Of a DNA stretch of 64,000 bases, positions 50,452-60,573 are shown one piece after another. Position numbers and translations under genes: made by a program. The stretch covers positions 62,001-126,000 of the forward strand of contig JAKQIT010000060.1 of assembly GCA_029556915.1 (NCBI GenBank). The letters are read 5' to 3'. The notes beneath the pieces were generated by a model. It was not told the origin of the DNA, made no database searches, and saw nothing but the letters and a program-made list of their open reading frames with translations. Each line of letters starts with the position of its first letter. The stretch's first letter is position 1. Source of the stretch: Pseudomonadota bacterium. GTDB lineage: Bacteria > Pseudomonadota > Gammaproteobacteria > Burkholderiales > Methylophilaceae.

Positions 50452-51714
50452 ATGAATCAGCCTATTCCTCACACAGCCGTCAATCATAGCAATGCCGAGA
50501 TTTTTTTGGGTCGTCAGCCTATATTAAATGGTAGGCAGAAAATTGTTGCCTATGAGCTTTTATTTAGGTCTAAAAATGATTTGGACCAAGCAGAGGTTGA
50601 GGATGACCTGCTTGCCACGTCAACAGTGATAGTGAATACCTTAAGTCAGTTTGGTCTAGACCAAGTATTGGGCGATAAATTGGGATTTTTAAACGTGTCA
50701 GCAAGTTTTCTGTTGAGTGAAACGGTTAATTTATTGCCTGCTGATCGTATTGTGTTAGAAATTTTGGAAGATGTGCCCATTAGTCCATTGATTATTCAGC
50801 GCTGCGAGCAATTAAAAGAGATGGGTTTTAAATTAGCGCTTGATGATTTTGAGTATAGAGATGGACATGACGAGTTGTTTCATCTGATAGACTACGTAAA
50901 AATTGATTTAACCATCACGCCGCACGAAAAATTACCTGACATTGTCAAATTTTTGCGTAAAGTGACACAAGCAGAGCTTATCGCTGAAAAGGTGGAAGAA
51001 GTTGAGTTGTTTGCTAAATGTGCAAGTCTTGGTTTTGAAGCATATCAAGGCTTCTTTTTTGCAAAACCCACCGTATTTAAAGGCAAAAAACCACAGCCTC
51101 ACCAAACAACTCTCATGCGCATCATGGGAGAGTTATTAGGCGACGTGAATTTATCTAAGTTAGAAACCCTGTTTAAAGATAACCCAGGGCTAACTTTAGG
51201 GTTACTAAAACTCGTAAACTCAGTTGGTATAGGCGGCGGTAGGCAACATATTGAGTCTATTCGCCAAGCCATTGTAGTGCTAGGTCAAAAACAACTGTTA
51301 CGTTGGGTGCAACTATTACTCTACGCAAGCCCAGACGGCGCAGTGGGCGGTACATTAATGATGCAAGTGGCTAACCGCGCACGCTTAATGGAGCTTGTAG
51401 CTAAAAAAGTGAATCAACATCAAGCTAATTTTAGCGACCAAGCTTTTATGGTGGGTATGCTTTCGCTGGCAGATGTGGTTATGCAAACGCCGCTAGAAGA
51501 AGTTTTACAAGAAATAGGCTTATCGGATGATATGCAAAACGCTATCCTTAAACGTGAAGGCATATTGGGTGAACTGCTTACTTTTGCGGAAGTCGTTGAG
51601 TATGGCGATTTTGAGGCTTCAGAGAAAGAAATTGAAAAGCTTGGCATCACTCCAGGTGATTTACTAGATATTCAGCTAGAAACGATGGAGTGGGCTAATC
51701 AAGTGACAAAATAA
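50452..51714 (+). CDS. EAL/HDOD domain signalling protein (YuxH type)
   Basis: From ATG 50452 (GGAG 9 bp before) the product is 420 aa; an upstream ATG at 50416 lacks a ribosome site. N-terminal degenerate EAL domain (FLGRQPILNGRQKIVAYELLFRSK, ALDDFEYRDGHDELF), where the EAL triplet is ELL and other catalytic residues are not evident, followed by an HDOD domain (LSKLETLFKDNPGLTLGLLKLVNSVGIGG). A c-di-GMP-binding or protein-interaction regulator is inferred rather than an active phosphodiesterase. Confidence 0.9.
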   Translation: MNQPIPHTAVNHSNAEIFLGRQPILNGRQKIVAYELLFRSKNDLDQAEVEDDLLATSTVIVNTLSQFGLDQVLGDKLGFLNVSASFLLSETVNLLPADRIVLEILEDVPISPLIIQRCEQLKEMGFKLALDDFEYRDGHDELFHLIDYVKIDLTITPHEKLPDIVKFLRKVTQAELIAEKVEEVELFAKCASLGFEAYQGFFFAKPTVFKGKKPQPHQTTLMRIMGELLGDVNLSKLETLFKDNPGLTLGLLKLVNSVGIGGGRQHIESIRQAIVVLGQKQLLRWVQLLLYASPDGAVGGTLMMQVANRARLMELVAKKVNQHQANFSDQAFMVGMLSLADVVMQTPLEEVLQEIGLSDDMQNAILKREGILGELLTFAEVVEYGDFEASEKEIEKLGITPGDLLDIQLETMEWANQVTK

Positions 51715-51726
51715 ATGGTGTTTCTT

Positions 51727-51767
51727 GCAAAAAAGCCTAATGTTTAAACAAACATTGGGCTTTTTGC
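51727..51767. terminator. Bidirectional terminator
   Basis: GCAAAAAAGCCTAATGTTT / AAACATTGGGCTTTTTGC hairpin between convergent genes. Confidence 0.88.
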
Positions 51768-51772
51768 AAAGA

Positions 51773-52426
51773 TTATCTTAACGCTAATAAGCTTGCCGCA
51801 ATATGTTTGGTATTTACATTGCCGTTAATATTCACTATTACCAGCCGCCCCTGCCCTTGCCCTAGTACGTTTTGAAAATCATATACTGCGCCCACCACGG
51901 TTAGAGTTTGTTCTTTTACTTCATCAGCAAATTTAATAAGTGCATAGTTCACTTGGTTATTTACATTGGCAATGACGCCTCGCAACCAATCTTCAGTAGT
52001 TAATTCATCTGATTTGACGGCCAACTGAATACTATTTAATTCATGTTTAATTGCGTCAGATTCACTAGAATAATTGCCCGCTGCTGCTTTAATTGCTCCG
52101 CATGCTACATGTCCGACAACAATCAGCAAAGGCGTATGCAAATGTCGCACACCATATTCTACCGAACCTTCAGCCGTCGCAATTTGATTACCAATGTTGC
52201 GTATCATAAACAAATCACCGTCAGGTGTTTTATCCAGTGCTTGTGTGTGCACACGCGCATCTGCGCAAGTCACTACCGTGGCACGCGGATGCTGCTGCAG
52301 TTCAAACGGATCAAAATACTCAGGTGGATGGCTATTCACAAACTCATCATTATCTTGAATGAGGTTTTTAATGATGCCGCGTAATTGGTCAAAATCCGAG
52401 GTGGTATTTTCGTGATGATGCATCAT
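51773..52426 (-). CDS. Beta-class carbonic anhydrase
   Basis: Interconverts CO2 and bicarbonate. The 217-aa product has the zinc site residues in VVTCADARVHTQ (Cys, Asp-Arg pair) and VVGHVACGAIKAA (His, Cys). It starts with MMHHHENTT and lies 15 bp downstream of metH, possibly in the same transcript. Confidence 0.92.
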   Translation of the reverse strand: MMHHHENTTSDFDQLRGIIKNLIQDNDEFVNSHPPEYFDPFELQQHPRATVVTCADARVHTQALDKTPDGDLFMIRNIGNQIATAEGSVEYGVRHLHTPLLIVVGHVACGAIKAAAGNYSSESDAIKHELNSIQLAVKSDELTTEDWLRGVIANVNNQVNYALIKFADEVKEQTLTVVGAVYDFQNVLGQGQGRLVIVNINGNVNTKHIAASLLALR

Positions 52427-52441
52427 GTAACTCTTTAATAG

Positions 52442-55400
52442 TTATGATAAGTTTGGCGCTAACCAACGTTCTAAGTATGCTTTATCTAAACCTCTGCGTT
52501 TAATCATGTCATCTAGCTGGTCATTGCCAATTTTATCCACGCTAAAATACTTAGCATCATGATGCGCCAAATAAAACCCACTGACTGCAGCCGCTGGACT
52601 CATGGCAAATGAGTCGGTGAGTTGCATCTCTATTTCTTCTGCTTGCAATAGCTTAAACATATCGGCTTTTACCGTATGGTCTGGGCACGCAGGGTAACCT
52701 GGCGCTGGGCGAATGCCTTGGTATTGCTCTTTGACTAAGCCATCAATATCTAACTTTTCATTGCTTACATAGCCCCATAAGTCCGTGCGCACACGCTCGT
52801 GCATATATTCTGCAAAGGCCTCGGCTAAGCGATCCGCCAGCGATTTAAACATAATGGCGTTATAGTCATCGTGATTTTTTTCATACTCTGCTAAGCGTTT
52901 TTCCATGCCTAAGCCAGCGGTCACAGCAAATAGTCCAATGTAGTCATCAGTACCTTTGGGTGCAATAAAATCTGCCAAACATTGGTTGGGGCGTGCCACG
53001 CCGTCAATCACTGGTTTTTCGGTTTGCTGACGCATGCCGTACCATGTAAACGCCACTTGGTTGCGCATATCATCGGTGTAAATTTCAATATCATCATCAT
53101 TTACACGGTTAGCCGGTTGTAACGCAATTACGCCATTGGCACTTAACCAACGTCCATCGATGATTTTTTTAAGCATGGCTTGCGCTTCTTCAAACACTTT
53201 ACTAGCCGCCTCACCCACCACTTTATCGCTCAAAATGGCGGGGTAAAAACCAGCCAAGTCCCAAGTTTGAAAGAATGGACCCCAATCGATATATTGCGCA
53301 ATTAACGCTAAATCGATATTTTTAAATACACGACGACCAATAAACTTAGGCTTTACCGGTGTGTACTCACCGTCAAAACTCAGCTTGGCCTTGTTCCTAC
53401 GTGCATCTGCAATACTCAGCATAGGCACGCCTTTTTTATTGGCATGTTGCGCGCGTGCTTTGTCGTAATCGGCTTGGATCTCAGCTAAATATGCCCCACG
53501 CGTTTCTGGCGTCAGTAGGTTTTGCATTACAGATACCGAGCGCGAAGCATCGGGCACGTAAATCACTGGGCCATCGTAATTAGGCGCAATTTTGACAGCT
53601 GTATGCGCACGCGAAGTAGTGGCGCCGCCAATCAACAACGGTGTTTTTGCACCATGAAAATGCGGGTCGCGCTGCATTTCTTTAGCCACATAAGCCATCT
53701 CTTCTAAGCTAGGCGTAATCAAACCGCTCAGGCCAATGATGTCGGCATTTTCTGCTTTGGCCATGGCTAAAATTTCAGCCGCTGGCACCATTACGCCCAT
53801 GTTGACGACTTCAAAGTTATTGCATTGCAGCACCACGCTCACAATGTTTTTTCCAATATCGTGCACATCGCCTTTCACCGTCGCAATCACTACCTTGCCT
53901 TTAGGCTTAGCCACGATACCTGTGCGTGCTTCCTCTTCAGCTTTTTCTGCCTCAATAAATGGAATTAAATGCGCTACAGCGGACTTCATTACGCGTGCGG
54001 ATTTGACCACTTGTGGCAAGAACATTTTGCCTTGTCCAAACAAGTCACCGACTACATTCATGCCATCCATCAGCGGGCCTTCAATCACATGAATCGGGCG
54101 TCCGCCTTTGGCCATCACTTGCTGACGTGCTTCTTCCGTGTCCTCTACAATGTATTCGGTAATGCCATGCACCATGGCATGGGCAAGCCTTTTTTCGACT
54201 GGCACTGGGCTGTCAGGCGTGCCACGCCATGCCAATCCAGCTTCTTCTTTTTTGTCGCCAGCCTTCAACGTGCTGGCCATTTCAATCAGTCGCTCAGTGG
54301 GCGCCAACAAATTTTTTGGGTCTGTTATGCGGTTAAGTACCACGTCCTCTACGCATTCTTTAAGCTCTGGGGGCAAATCATCGTACACACCCATCATGCC
54401 CGCGTTCACAATGCCCATGGTCATGCCAGCCTGAATGGCGTGATACAAAAACACGGTGTGTATCGCTTCGCGCGCAGGGTCGTTACCCCTAAAGCTAAAG
54501 CTCACATTGGACACGCCACCCGATATTTTGGCGTAGGGCAGGTTTTGCTTAATCCAACGCGTGGCTTCAATAAAATCCACCGCATAATTGTTGTGCTCTT
54601 CAATGCCAGTGGCAATCGCAAAAATGTTGGGGTCAAAGATAATATCTTCTGGCGGAAAGTCCATGCCCACTAACAAATAATAAGCACGCTTACAAATCTC
54701 AATTTTGCGCGCGTAAGTATCGGCTTGGCCTTTTTCGTCAAAGGCCATCACAATCACCGCGGCACCATAGCGCCGGCACAATTTGGCTTGGCGTAAAAAC
54801 TCTGCTTCGCCTTCTTTCATCGAGATAGAATTGACGATGGCTTTGCCTTGCACACATTTTAAGCCTGCCTCAATCACGCTCCATTTAGACGAGTCAATCA
54901 TAATCGGCACACGCGCAATATCGGGCTCGGAGGCAATCAAGTTGAGGAAATGCGTCATGGCTTTAACCGCATCCAACATGCCTTCATCCATGTTGATGTC
55001 GATGACTTGCGCGCCGTTTTCTACCTGCTGACGTGCCACACTGAGCGCTTCTTCGTATTGCTCGTTAATAATCATGCGCGCAAACGCTTTACTGCCCGTC
55101 ACATTGGTGCGCTCGCCCACGTTCACAAACAGCGATTGGTCATCGATGATAAAGGGCTCTAAGCCAGACAAACGCATGTCTGGCTTCACCACTGGCACTT
55201 GGCGTGGTGGCAAATCTTTAATGGCGTTATAAATGGCATTAATGTGCGGTGGCGTGGTACCGCAACAACCACCCGCAATATTTACAAAACCGCTTTGCGC
55301 AAATTCTTTTACCAAGCTGGCGGTAATGTCGGGGGTTTCGTCAAAACCCGTGTCAGACATGGGGTTAGGCAAGCCAGCATTAGGGTAAATGCACACAAAG

Positions 55401-56230
55401 GTATCGGCAATTTTGGATAATTCTTCGGCATATGGGCGCATTAAGGTAGCACCCAACGCGCAGTTAAGGCCAATCGTCAGTGGTTTAGCGTGACGCACAG
55501 AATGCCAAAATGCAGTGACGGTTTGACCCGATAAAATACGGCCAGAAGCATCCGTTACCGTGCCAGAAATCATGATGGGCAAGCGGCTACCATGCTCTTC
55601 AAAAAAGGTCTCAATCGCAAATAAAGCCGCTTTGCAGTTGAGTGTATCAAAAATGGTTTCCACCATTAAAATATCCGCACCACCTTCAACCAGACCGCGT
55701 GTTTGCTCTAAGTAAGCACTTACCAACTCATCAAAACTCACATTACGCGCGGCTGGGTCATTCACATCTGGCGAGATGCTGGCGGTTTTAGGGGTGGGGC
55801 CCAGCGCACCAGCCACAAAGCGTGGCTTATCTGGCGTGCTGTATTTTTGACAAGCGGCTTTGGCCAGTTTGGCAGCCTCCACGTTCATCTCGTAGACTAA
55901 ATGCGCCATGTGGTAATCGTCTTGCGCCACTTTGGTCGCACTAAACGTGTTGGTTTCAATGATGTCAGCGCCTGCCGCTAGATATTTTTCGTGGATTTCT
56001 TGTATCACCTGCGGCTGCGTTAAGGTCAGTAGCTCATTATTGCCTTTCACAAACAATTCACGCTCGCCTGCTGGCGCTTTAAAATCCGCAAAACGCTCAC
56101 CGCGGTAGTCCGCTTCCGTCAGCTTATATTGCTGAATCATCGTGCCCATCGCACCATCTAAAATGAGGATGCGTTGTTGCAGCAAATCGCGTAGTTTGGC
56201 TTCTAACCTAGAAATAGTGAAAGAGGACAT
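52442..56230 (-). CDS. metH: Cobalamin-dependent methionine synthase
   Basis: The 1262-aa protein has all four modules: homocysteine domain ([11 protein letters not shown], zinc cysteines in GLNCALGAT and [10 protein letters not shown]), pterin domain ([13 protein letters not shown]), cobalamin domain with [10 protein letters not shown] near residue 790 (axial His), and the C-terminal AdoMet activation domain ([12 protein letters not shown]). Full length. The 47-bp leader shows no room for a riboswitch. Confidence 0.97.
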   Translation of the reverse strand: MSSFTISRLEAKLRDLLQQRILILDGAMGTMIQQYKLTEADYRGERFADFKAPAGERELFVKGNNELLTLTQPQVIQEIHEKYLAAGADIIETNTFSATKVAQDDYHMAHLVYEMNVEAAKLAKAACQKYSTPDKPRFVAGALGPTPKTASISPDVNDPAARNVSFDELVSAYLEQTRGLVEGGADILMVETIFDTLNCKAALFAIETFFEEHGSRLPIMISGTVTDASGRILSGQTVTAFWHSVRHAKPLTIGLNCALGATLMRPYAEELSKIADTFVCIYPNAGLPNPMSDTGFDETPDITASLVKEFAQSGFVNIAGGCCGTTPPHINAIYNAIKDLPPRQVPVVKPDMRLSGLEPFIIDDQSLFVNVGERTNVTGSKAFARMIINEQYEEALSVARQQVENGAQVIDINMDEGMLDAVKAMTHFLNLIASEPDIARVPIMIDSSKWSVIEAGLKCVQGKAIVNSISMKEGEAEFLRQAKLCRRYGAAVIVMAFDEKGQADTYARKIEICKRAYYLLVGMDFPPEDIIFDPNIFAIATGIEEHNNYAVDFIEATRWIKQNLPYAKISGGVSNVSFSFRGNDPAREAIHTVFLYHAIQAGMTMGIVNAGMMGVYDDLPPELKECVEDVVLNRITDPKNLLAPTERLIEMASTLKAGDKKEEAGLAWRGTPDSPVPVEKRLAHAMVHGITEYIVEDTEEARQQVMAKGGRPIHVIEGPLMDGMNVVGDLFGQGKMFLPQVVKSARVMKSAVAHLIPFIEAEKAEEEARTGIVAKPKGKVVIATVKGDVHDIGKNIVSVVLQCNNFEVVNMGVMVPAAEILAMAKAENADIIGLSGLITPSLEEMAYVAKEMQRDPHFHGAKTPLLIGGATTSRAHTAVKIAPNYDGPVIYVPDASRSVSVMQNLLTPETRGAYLAEIQADYDKARAQHANKKGVPMLSIADARRNKAKLSFDGEYTPVKPKFIGRRVFKNIDLALIAQYIDWGPFFQTWDLAGFYPAILSDKVVGEAASKVFEEAQAMLKKIIDGRWLSANGVIALQPANRVNDDDIEIYTDDMRNQVAFTWYGMRQQTEKPVIDGVARPNQCLADFIAPKGTDDYIGLFAVTAGLGMEKRLAEYEKNHDDYNAIMFKSLADRLAEAFAEYMHERVRTDLWGYVSNEKLDIDGLVKEQYQGIRPAPGYPACPDHTVKADMFKLLQAEEIEMQLTDSFAMSPAAAVSGFYLAHHDAKYFSVDKIGNDQLDDMIKRRGLDKAYLERWLAPNLS

Positions 56231-56277
56231 TGTTTTGGTGCTTTAAGTAAGGGTTTTAGTCAGGCTATTTTATCACG

Positions 56278-56940
56278 CTAGTGCTTTTTGATTGATGAGG
56301 TGAGAGATACCAAACGTGAAACAATCAAAGCCATGTACATCAAGCCAATAAACATTTGAAAGATACCGATAATTCTAGTGACAGGGTGCGTAATCATCAC
56401 ATCACCATAACCAGTGCTTGAAAGAATAGAGAAACTTAGAAAAATAAGTTCCAGCCAAGTACGCGGTGCATCAGGATTTACGGCTCCCGTTATACTACCG
56501 GGGTAAAAATACTGGCAAACTGAATATAGCAAAGCAAAGCCCCAAGCCAGCACTGTAAACGTTGCAGCGGCAGCAAATAACTCATCGCGGGTAATAATGT
56601 CATCGTTAAACATATACATGATTAATCCTGCTGCGGTGTAAAAATACATTGCGCTTTCAAGCAGTTGCGCCAAAATGTAGTAATGCTCATTTGCGGTGGT
56701 TACATATAAAAGCGTGAGAGCAATAGCGGGTACAGCCAATGCCCAGGCAACCCAATTAACAGCTGGACTGCGATTGACTACCCACACGGCCAGCGATAGC
56801 GCAGCTACATTAAAACAGCTGAATATCGCTTGGTTGAATTTTACCGACTCCAACATTGGGTGAATGATGATGCTGGCAAGCTGCACGATGAGTAAAAGTG
56901 CAGATGGATGTGTAGATAATGCGTGAAAAATTTTTTTCAT
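56278..56940 (-). CDS. Two-helix-type potassium channel protein
   Basis: The 220-aa membrane protein has hydrophobic segments in its N-terminal half and the ion-channel pore ILSSTGYGDVMITHPVTRIIGIFQMFIGLMYMA near the C-terminus, with TGYGD as K+ selectivity filter. Upstream helices (ASIIIHPML, ALSLAVWVV) suggest more than two spans. No regulatory RCK domain. It lies 12 bp downstream of the broken comM. Confidence 0.88.
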   Translation of the reverse strand: MKKIFHALSTHPSALLLIVQLASIIIHPMLESVKFNQAIFSCFNVAALSLAVWVVNRSPAVNWVAWALAVPAIALTLLYVTTANEHYYILAQLLESAMYFYTAAGLIMYMFNDDIITRDELFAAAATFTVLAWGFALLYSVCQYFYPGSITGAVNPDAPRTWLELIFLSFSILSSTGYGDVMITHPVTRIIGIFQMFIGLMYMALIVSRLVSLTSSIKKH

Positions 56941-56952
56941 AATTACTTTGTG

Positions 56953-57615
56953 TTATTTGCTAGTATCGCCTCGCCGATATTGCACTGCCTCGGCTATGTG
57001 AGAGGGTTTAATATTTACTTCACCCGCTAAATCAGCGATGGTGCGTGCGACTTTTAAAATACGGTGATAAGCACGTGCAGATAAATTAAGTCGTGCAATA
57101 GCAGTTTTGAGCAAGGTTAATCCTGCATCATCGGGTTGGCAATAGGTGTCAATTTCGAGGCTGCCTAATGTGTTATTGGCTTTGCCTTGGCGTTGTAACT
57201 GTAATTTACGAGCAGTATCAACTCTCTCGCGAATTGCGTGGCTACTCTCAGCCATAGTCTTGCTAGTGAGTTCATCCTCTTTAAGTGCGGGCACTTCAAT
57301 GTGTAAATCAATTCTATCAAGCAATGGGCCAGAAATTTTGGCTCTATAACGTGCAATATTGTCGGGCGTACAGCGGCATTTATTATTGTAGTGGCCTAAA
57401 TAGCCGCATGGGCAAGGGTTCATGGCAGCGAGCAATTGAAACTGTGCAGGAAAATCTGCTTGTCGCGCAGCGCGGCTAATAGTGATATGCCCACTTTCAA
57501 GTGGCTCTCGCAATACCTCTAATACTTTACGGTCAAATTCGGGTAACTCATCGAGAAATAATACGCCGTTGTGGGCAAGAGAAATTTCACCAGGCCGAGG
57601 GATTCCGCCACCGCC
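56953..57615 (-). pseudogene. comM: comM (YifB), C-terminal fragment
   Basis: Codes for the last roughly 220 residues of the ComM/Mg-chelatase-like AAA+ helicase: GGGGIPRPGEISLAHNGVLF (Walker B LFLDELPEFD), AMNPCPCGYLGHYNNKCRCTPDNIARY and the C-terminal Mg_chelatase_C domain. Frame continues a few codons into foreign DNA (ATG at 57648). ComM drives branch migration in natural transformation. The N-terminal fragment lies at 60574-61254, and about 60 residues around Walker A are missing, so the protein should be inactive. Confidence 0.92.
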
Positions 57616-57665
57616 TGAAAAATACAAAATTATATGAGAAAATAACATAAAATATACAAAGATAA

Positions 57666-57986
57666 ATGAGAATGAGCATAGATCCTAAACATCCAGTACG
57701 TAAAATTCCTACTTCACATCGAAGTATAACAGGAGCTATGCCTACTGCAGAAAAAGTCAGCCAACAATTTGAATCAACTCTTGAACGTGATTTGATGTAC
57801 TTGTTAAGATTCGACCCATATGTTGACAAATTTGTTGCGCAACCCGTAACAATTGAATATCAAGATAATGCCGGTTCTAATCATACTTATACACCAGACA
57901 TCATAATTTACCACCGCAAAGATATTGCACCTGCAAAAAAGATGAGAACAATACTCGGTGAGGTTAAATATGTAGATGACTGTTAA
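57666..57986 (+). pseudogene. tnsA endonuclease fragment (Tn7-like)
   Basis: The 106 codons match the N-terminal, nuclease part of TnsA: PKHPVRKIPTSHRSITGAM, the catalytic Glu in FESTLERDLM, Asp in YTPDIIIYH and GEVKY (E-x-K). TnsA normally has over 200 residues; here the frame stops where an IS21-like end begins (TGTTAA at 57981 supplies the stop). Internal ATG 57672 may be the true start. Remnant of the transposon's own machinery. Confidence 0.75.
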
Positions 57987-58040
57987 ATTGCATCTAAATT
58001 TGACCCACCAAATGCATCGAATATTGACCCATTATAAATT
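57981..58040. mobile_element. IS21-family-like end remnant
   Basis: Begins TGTTAAATTG and carries two 20-bp direct repeats, GCATCTAAATTTGACCCACC (57990) and GCATCGAATATTGACCCATT (58014), 24 bp apart. Repeated GCATC...TTGACCCA units are typical of IS21-type left ends. No istA/istB and no matching right end are visible, so only the end remains. It cuts tnsA. Confidence 0.5.
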
Positions 58041-58092
58041 CAGTAACGGATTGAATATAATATTTAAATACTATAGCTACTTGATCAAAATT

Positions 58093-58212
58093 TTATGCAC
58101 AAAAATACACTTTTTGGCTCAAACAAGCATGCATATCAACATTGCGGCCTTTATCTATTACTGCCAGTACGATTTTTAATTCATTTTCTGTAAGTGTTTT
58201 AGCTTGCGACAT
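58093..58212 (-). pseudogene. Tyrosine recombinase N-terminal fragment
   Basis: Reading from ATG 58212: MSQAKTLTENELKIVLAVID then KGRN, which matches the start of a group of site-specific integrases (tyrosine recombinases). Identity to the family is lost after about 25 residues and the frame ends at 58093. The arms and active site are gone. Upstream, AAATAAACTAAT (58217) and ATTAGTTTATTT (58253) form a perfect 12-bp inverted repeat, with another copy at 58319. Confidence 0.5.
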
Positions 58213-58216
58213 TCTT

Positions 58217-58329
58217 AAATAAACTAATATAATCAGGTAGTTATTATAATTCATTAGTTTATTTGTGACTATGCTTTTAGTCAACAAAAGAATGAAACTA
58301 CTAATCAGTTACTTAGCTAATAAACTAAT
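58217..58329. repeat. AAATAAACTAAT inverted/direct repeats
   Basis: Perfect 12-bp arms at 58217-58228 and 58253-58264 with a 24-bp spacer, plus a direct copy (AATAAACTAAT) at 58319. They lie just before the start of the recombinase fragment, possibly its site. The remaining DNA from 58330 to 58619 shows nothing that can be supported. Confidence 0.45.
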
Positions 58330-58628
58330 ATTTTTATTAGAAAGTTAGTTTACTACTTAATAATCATCAAATCTAAAAATAGGATCAATCATTTATTTGT
58401 AAATGCAAGTTCGAGCCCAATTTGGTGAGCCAATCTGTTACACAAATATGTACTTCTATCCCACTTTCTATCTTATAACTCTTAGTTTCTTATTGCAAAA
58501 AACTCTATCTAATTGCTTACTTTTGTTGAGCCTGATACTGTTATATAAAAATTGTATTTATACCCCCCCCGTTTTACATAAACGGACTTTATTAAGACCT
58601 TATATAAAATAATATTTTTGTGAAAAAT

Positions 58629-60332
58629 ATGACTAAAGCTATACAAGTATTAACCTCTGACAACATTAAGAACACAGTTGATTTTGCAATTATTACTATT
58701 AGGGAAGATGAGTTTGCAGCAACTTTAAACTACTTTCCCCCTACTGCAGAGGCTAAAGGTAAGCATAGAACTTATGAAATCTCAGATATTAAAACATTAG
58801 ATGAAGTTGAATATAGAGTTGCTATACTTCGAACTGCGGAACAAGGACATTCATCAGCACAATCGGCAACAACTGATGTAATACTTGATCTCAATCCAAC
58901 TTGGATTGTTGTGGTAGGTATTGCAGGTGCTATACCGGAATCAGAATTTAGTTTAGGTGATGTGGTCATTGCAAATCGCATGATAGATTTTAGTGTGACA
59001 GCAGCAACGACTGATGGCAATATTGAAACAGCTCATAGAGGATCACCAGCGCACAAGTCAGTGCAAAATTTGATCAGCCGACTTCCAGCACTAACTACAA
59101 GACTTGGTGAATGGAACACAAGTGAAAGACTGGGCGTAACAATGCCAAATGTATGTTTAGACGACGATAACTTTATAGAACAAGATGTAAATTTAAAGAA
59201 GAAATTACATAACTCTTTGAAAGAACGTTTTAAACCTGACAATGGGGAAACATTACGTTTACCACTTGTTACAGCATCACCTATCGCGTCAGGAAATATG
59301 TTAGTAAAAGATCCCAAAGTTCTAAAAAATTGGACTCATTCTGCTCGCGACTTGAAGGCAATTGAAATGGAACTACCAGGAATCTATGAAGCAGCACGTA
59401 GTATAGGTGATGATAGACCTGTGATTGCTATACGAGGAATTAGCGATATTATTGGATTCAAACGGGATCCTGCGTGGACTGGATTTGCTTGTAGAACTGC
59501 CGCCTCTCTAACTAGAGCTCTTATAAATTTGTCACCAATTACAGCAAAACCTAAAACTTCAAAAAACATAATTGAAGTTCAAAAGGAAATCGAACATATT
59601 GAAATAACAATAGAAAATATTAATAAAATAAATTTGTATTTAGGAAATACTTTAGGGATTTTGTTGAGCACTAAATCCGCCATAAAACCTCTTTATGAAA
59701 ATTACAATAATGCTCGTAAAGATGTTGTGAGTACATTTGATCAACTTAAGAAAGGTTTTAGACCCAATTTCAATGAGTTGAAGGAAAAGAAAGATATTGG
59801 AGCTTTTAATAAGTCATTCATGAAATCTAGAGAAATTATTATTCCAATTGATGATTTGGAGATAAGTATCTCAAATTTTAGCATTTGTGAACTCAAGCCC
59901 AGAATGCAAGTGGCATTCACCAAAATAAAAGAAAATTATCAAATATTAAACTCTAGCATTAATGAGCATAACAAATTATGTGACGACTTTATGCAACTTA
60001 AAGACCCTAGATTAACTTGTTTCTACTTTGGAATACCAGATTTATCAGAAGCACCTTATATATCTAATTCTCTTTACGCCGACAACTTTAAACAAATTTA
60101 TAATTCTATGGAAAGAATCATTCTTAACAGTTGGTTACTAATTAAAGATTTTGATTCATATTTAACTTATTTAGAAAGAAAACATGAAGAAAAATGCCTA
60201 GAACTTGTTAGCATGAACTTGCCTTCTAAAAAGATTCCAGATCGATTTCGTATTAATATAAATCGTTTTTCAAACGACAAATTAATGCCAACTTTAGAGG
60301 AGTGGGAAAGTTTTATTAATGAATTTAACTAG
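58629..60332 (+). CDS. PNP/nucleosidase-domain effector-like protein
   Basis: A 567-aa protein (570 with the GTG at 58620). Residues about 15-320 form a purine-nucleoside-phosphorylase/MTA-SAH-nucleosidase fold: VDFAIITIREDEFAATL, VVVGIAGAIPESEFSLGDVVIANRM, KAIEMELPGIYEAA (EME sugar-binding motif) and AIRGISDIIGF (catalytic Asp). The remaining 250 residues are helical, with coiled-coil-like stretches (IIEVQKEIEHIEITIENINKINLYL), and not recognised. PNP domains fused to other modules act as ATP- or nucleoside-degrading effectors in Detocs, CBASS and Avs defence. Antiphage function is inferred from domain and island location. Weak ribosome site. Confidence 0.8.
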   Translation: MTKAIQVLTSDNIKNTVDFAIITIREDEFAATLNYFPPTAEAKGKHRTYEISDIKTLDEVEYRVAILRTAEQGHSSAQSATTDVILDLNPTWIVVVGIAGAIPESEFSLGDVVIANRMIDFSVTAATTDGNIETAHRGSPAHKSVQNLISRLPALTTRLGEWNTSERLGVTMPNVCLDDDNFIEQDVNLKKKLHNSLKERFKPDNGETLRLPLVTASPIASGNMLVKDPKVLKNWTHSARDLKAIEMELPGIYEAARSIGDDRPVIAIRGISDIIGFKRDPAWTGFACRTAASLTRALINLSPITAKPKTSKNIIEVQKEIEHIEITIENINKINLYLGNTLGILLSTKSAIKPLYENYNNARKDVVSTFDQLKKGFRPNFNELKEKKDIGAFNKSFMKSREIIIPIDDLEISISNFSICELKPRMQVAFTKIKENYQILNSSINEHNKLCDDFMQLKDPRLTCFYFGIPDLSEAPYISNSLYADNFKQIYNSMERIILNSWLLIKDFDSYLTYLERKHEEKCLELVSMNLPSKKIPDRFRININRFSNDKLMPTLEEWESFINEFN

Positions 60333-60573
60333 ATAAATAACTAGAAATTTTCGAATATTGAAATACTATACTTGTAGCCAAATCAATCAGCCTAAATCAT
60401 GATTTTTAGACGTTTAATATTACCATGTACTTCCAATTCTCGCTTTTGTCAGAGTTGGTGAGGTATTTACAACTCGAACTATTGCCTGACCATTAGGCTG
60501 TATTAAGTTGTAGCTTCTTGTTAATAACTTTAATTGAGTTTGGTATTTTATAGAAAATTTTTGTAATAATAGT

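Noticed and set aside
53969..54673. A 234-aa frame opposite metH
   Set aside because: Lies wholly within metH on the other strand, His/Phe-rich composition typical of a shadow frame.
58403..58612. A 69-aa frame on the plus strand upstream of the PNP gene
   Set aside because: Low-complexity hydrophobic translation from AT-rich DNA, no ribosome site, no family resemblance.
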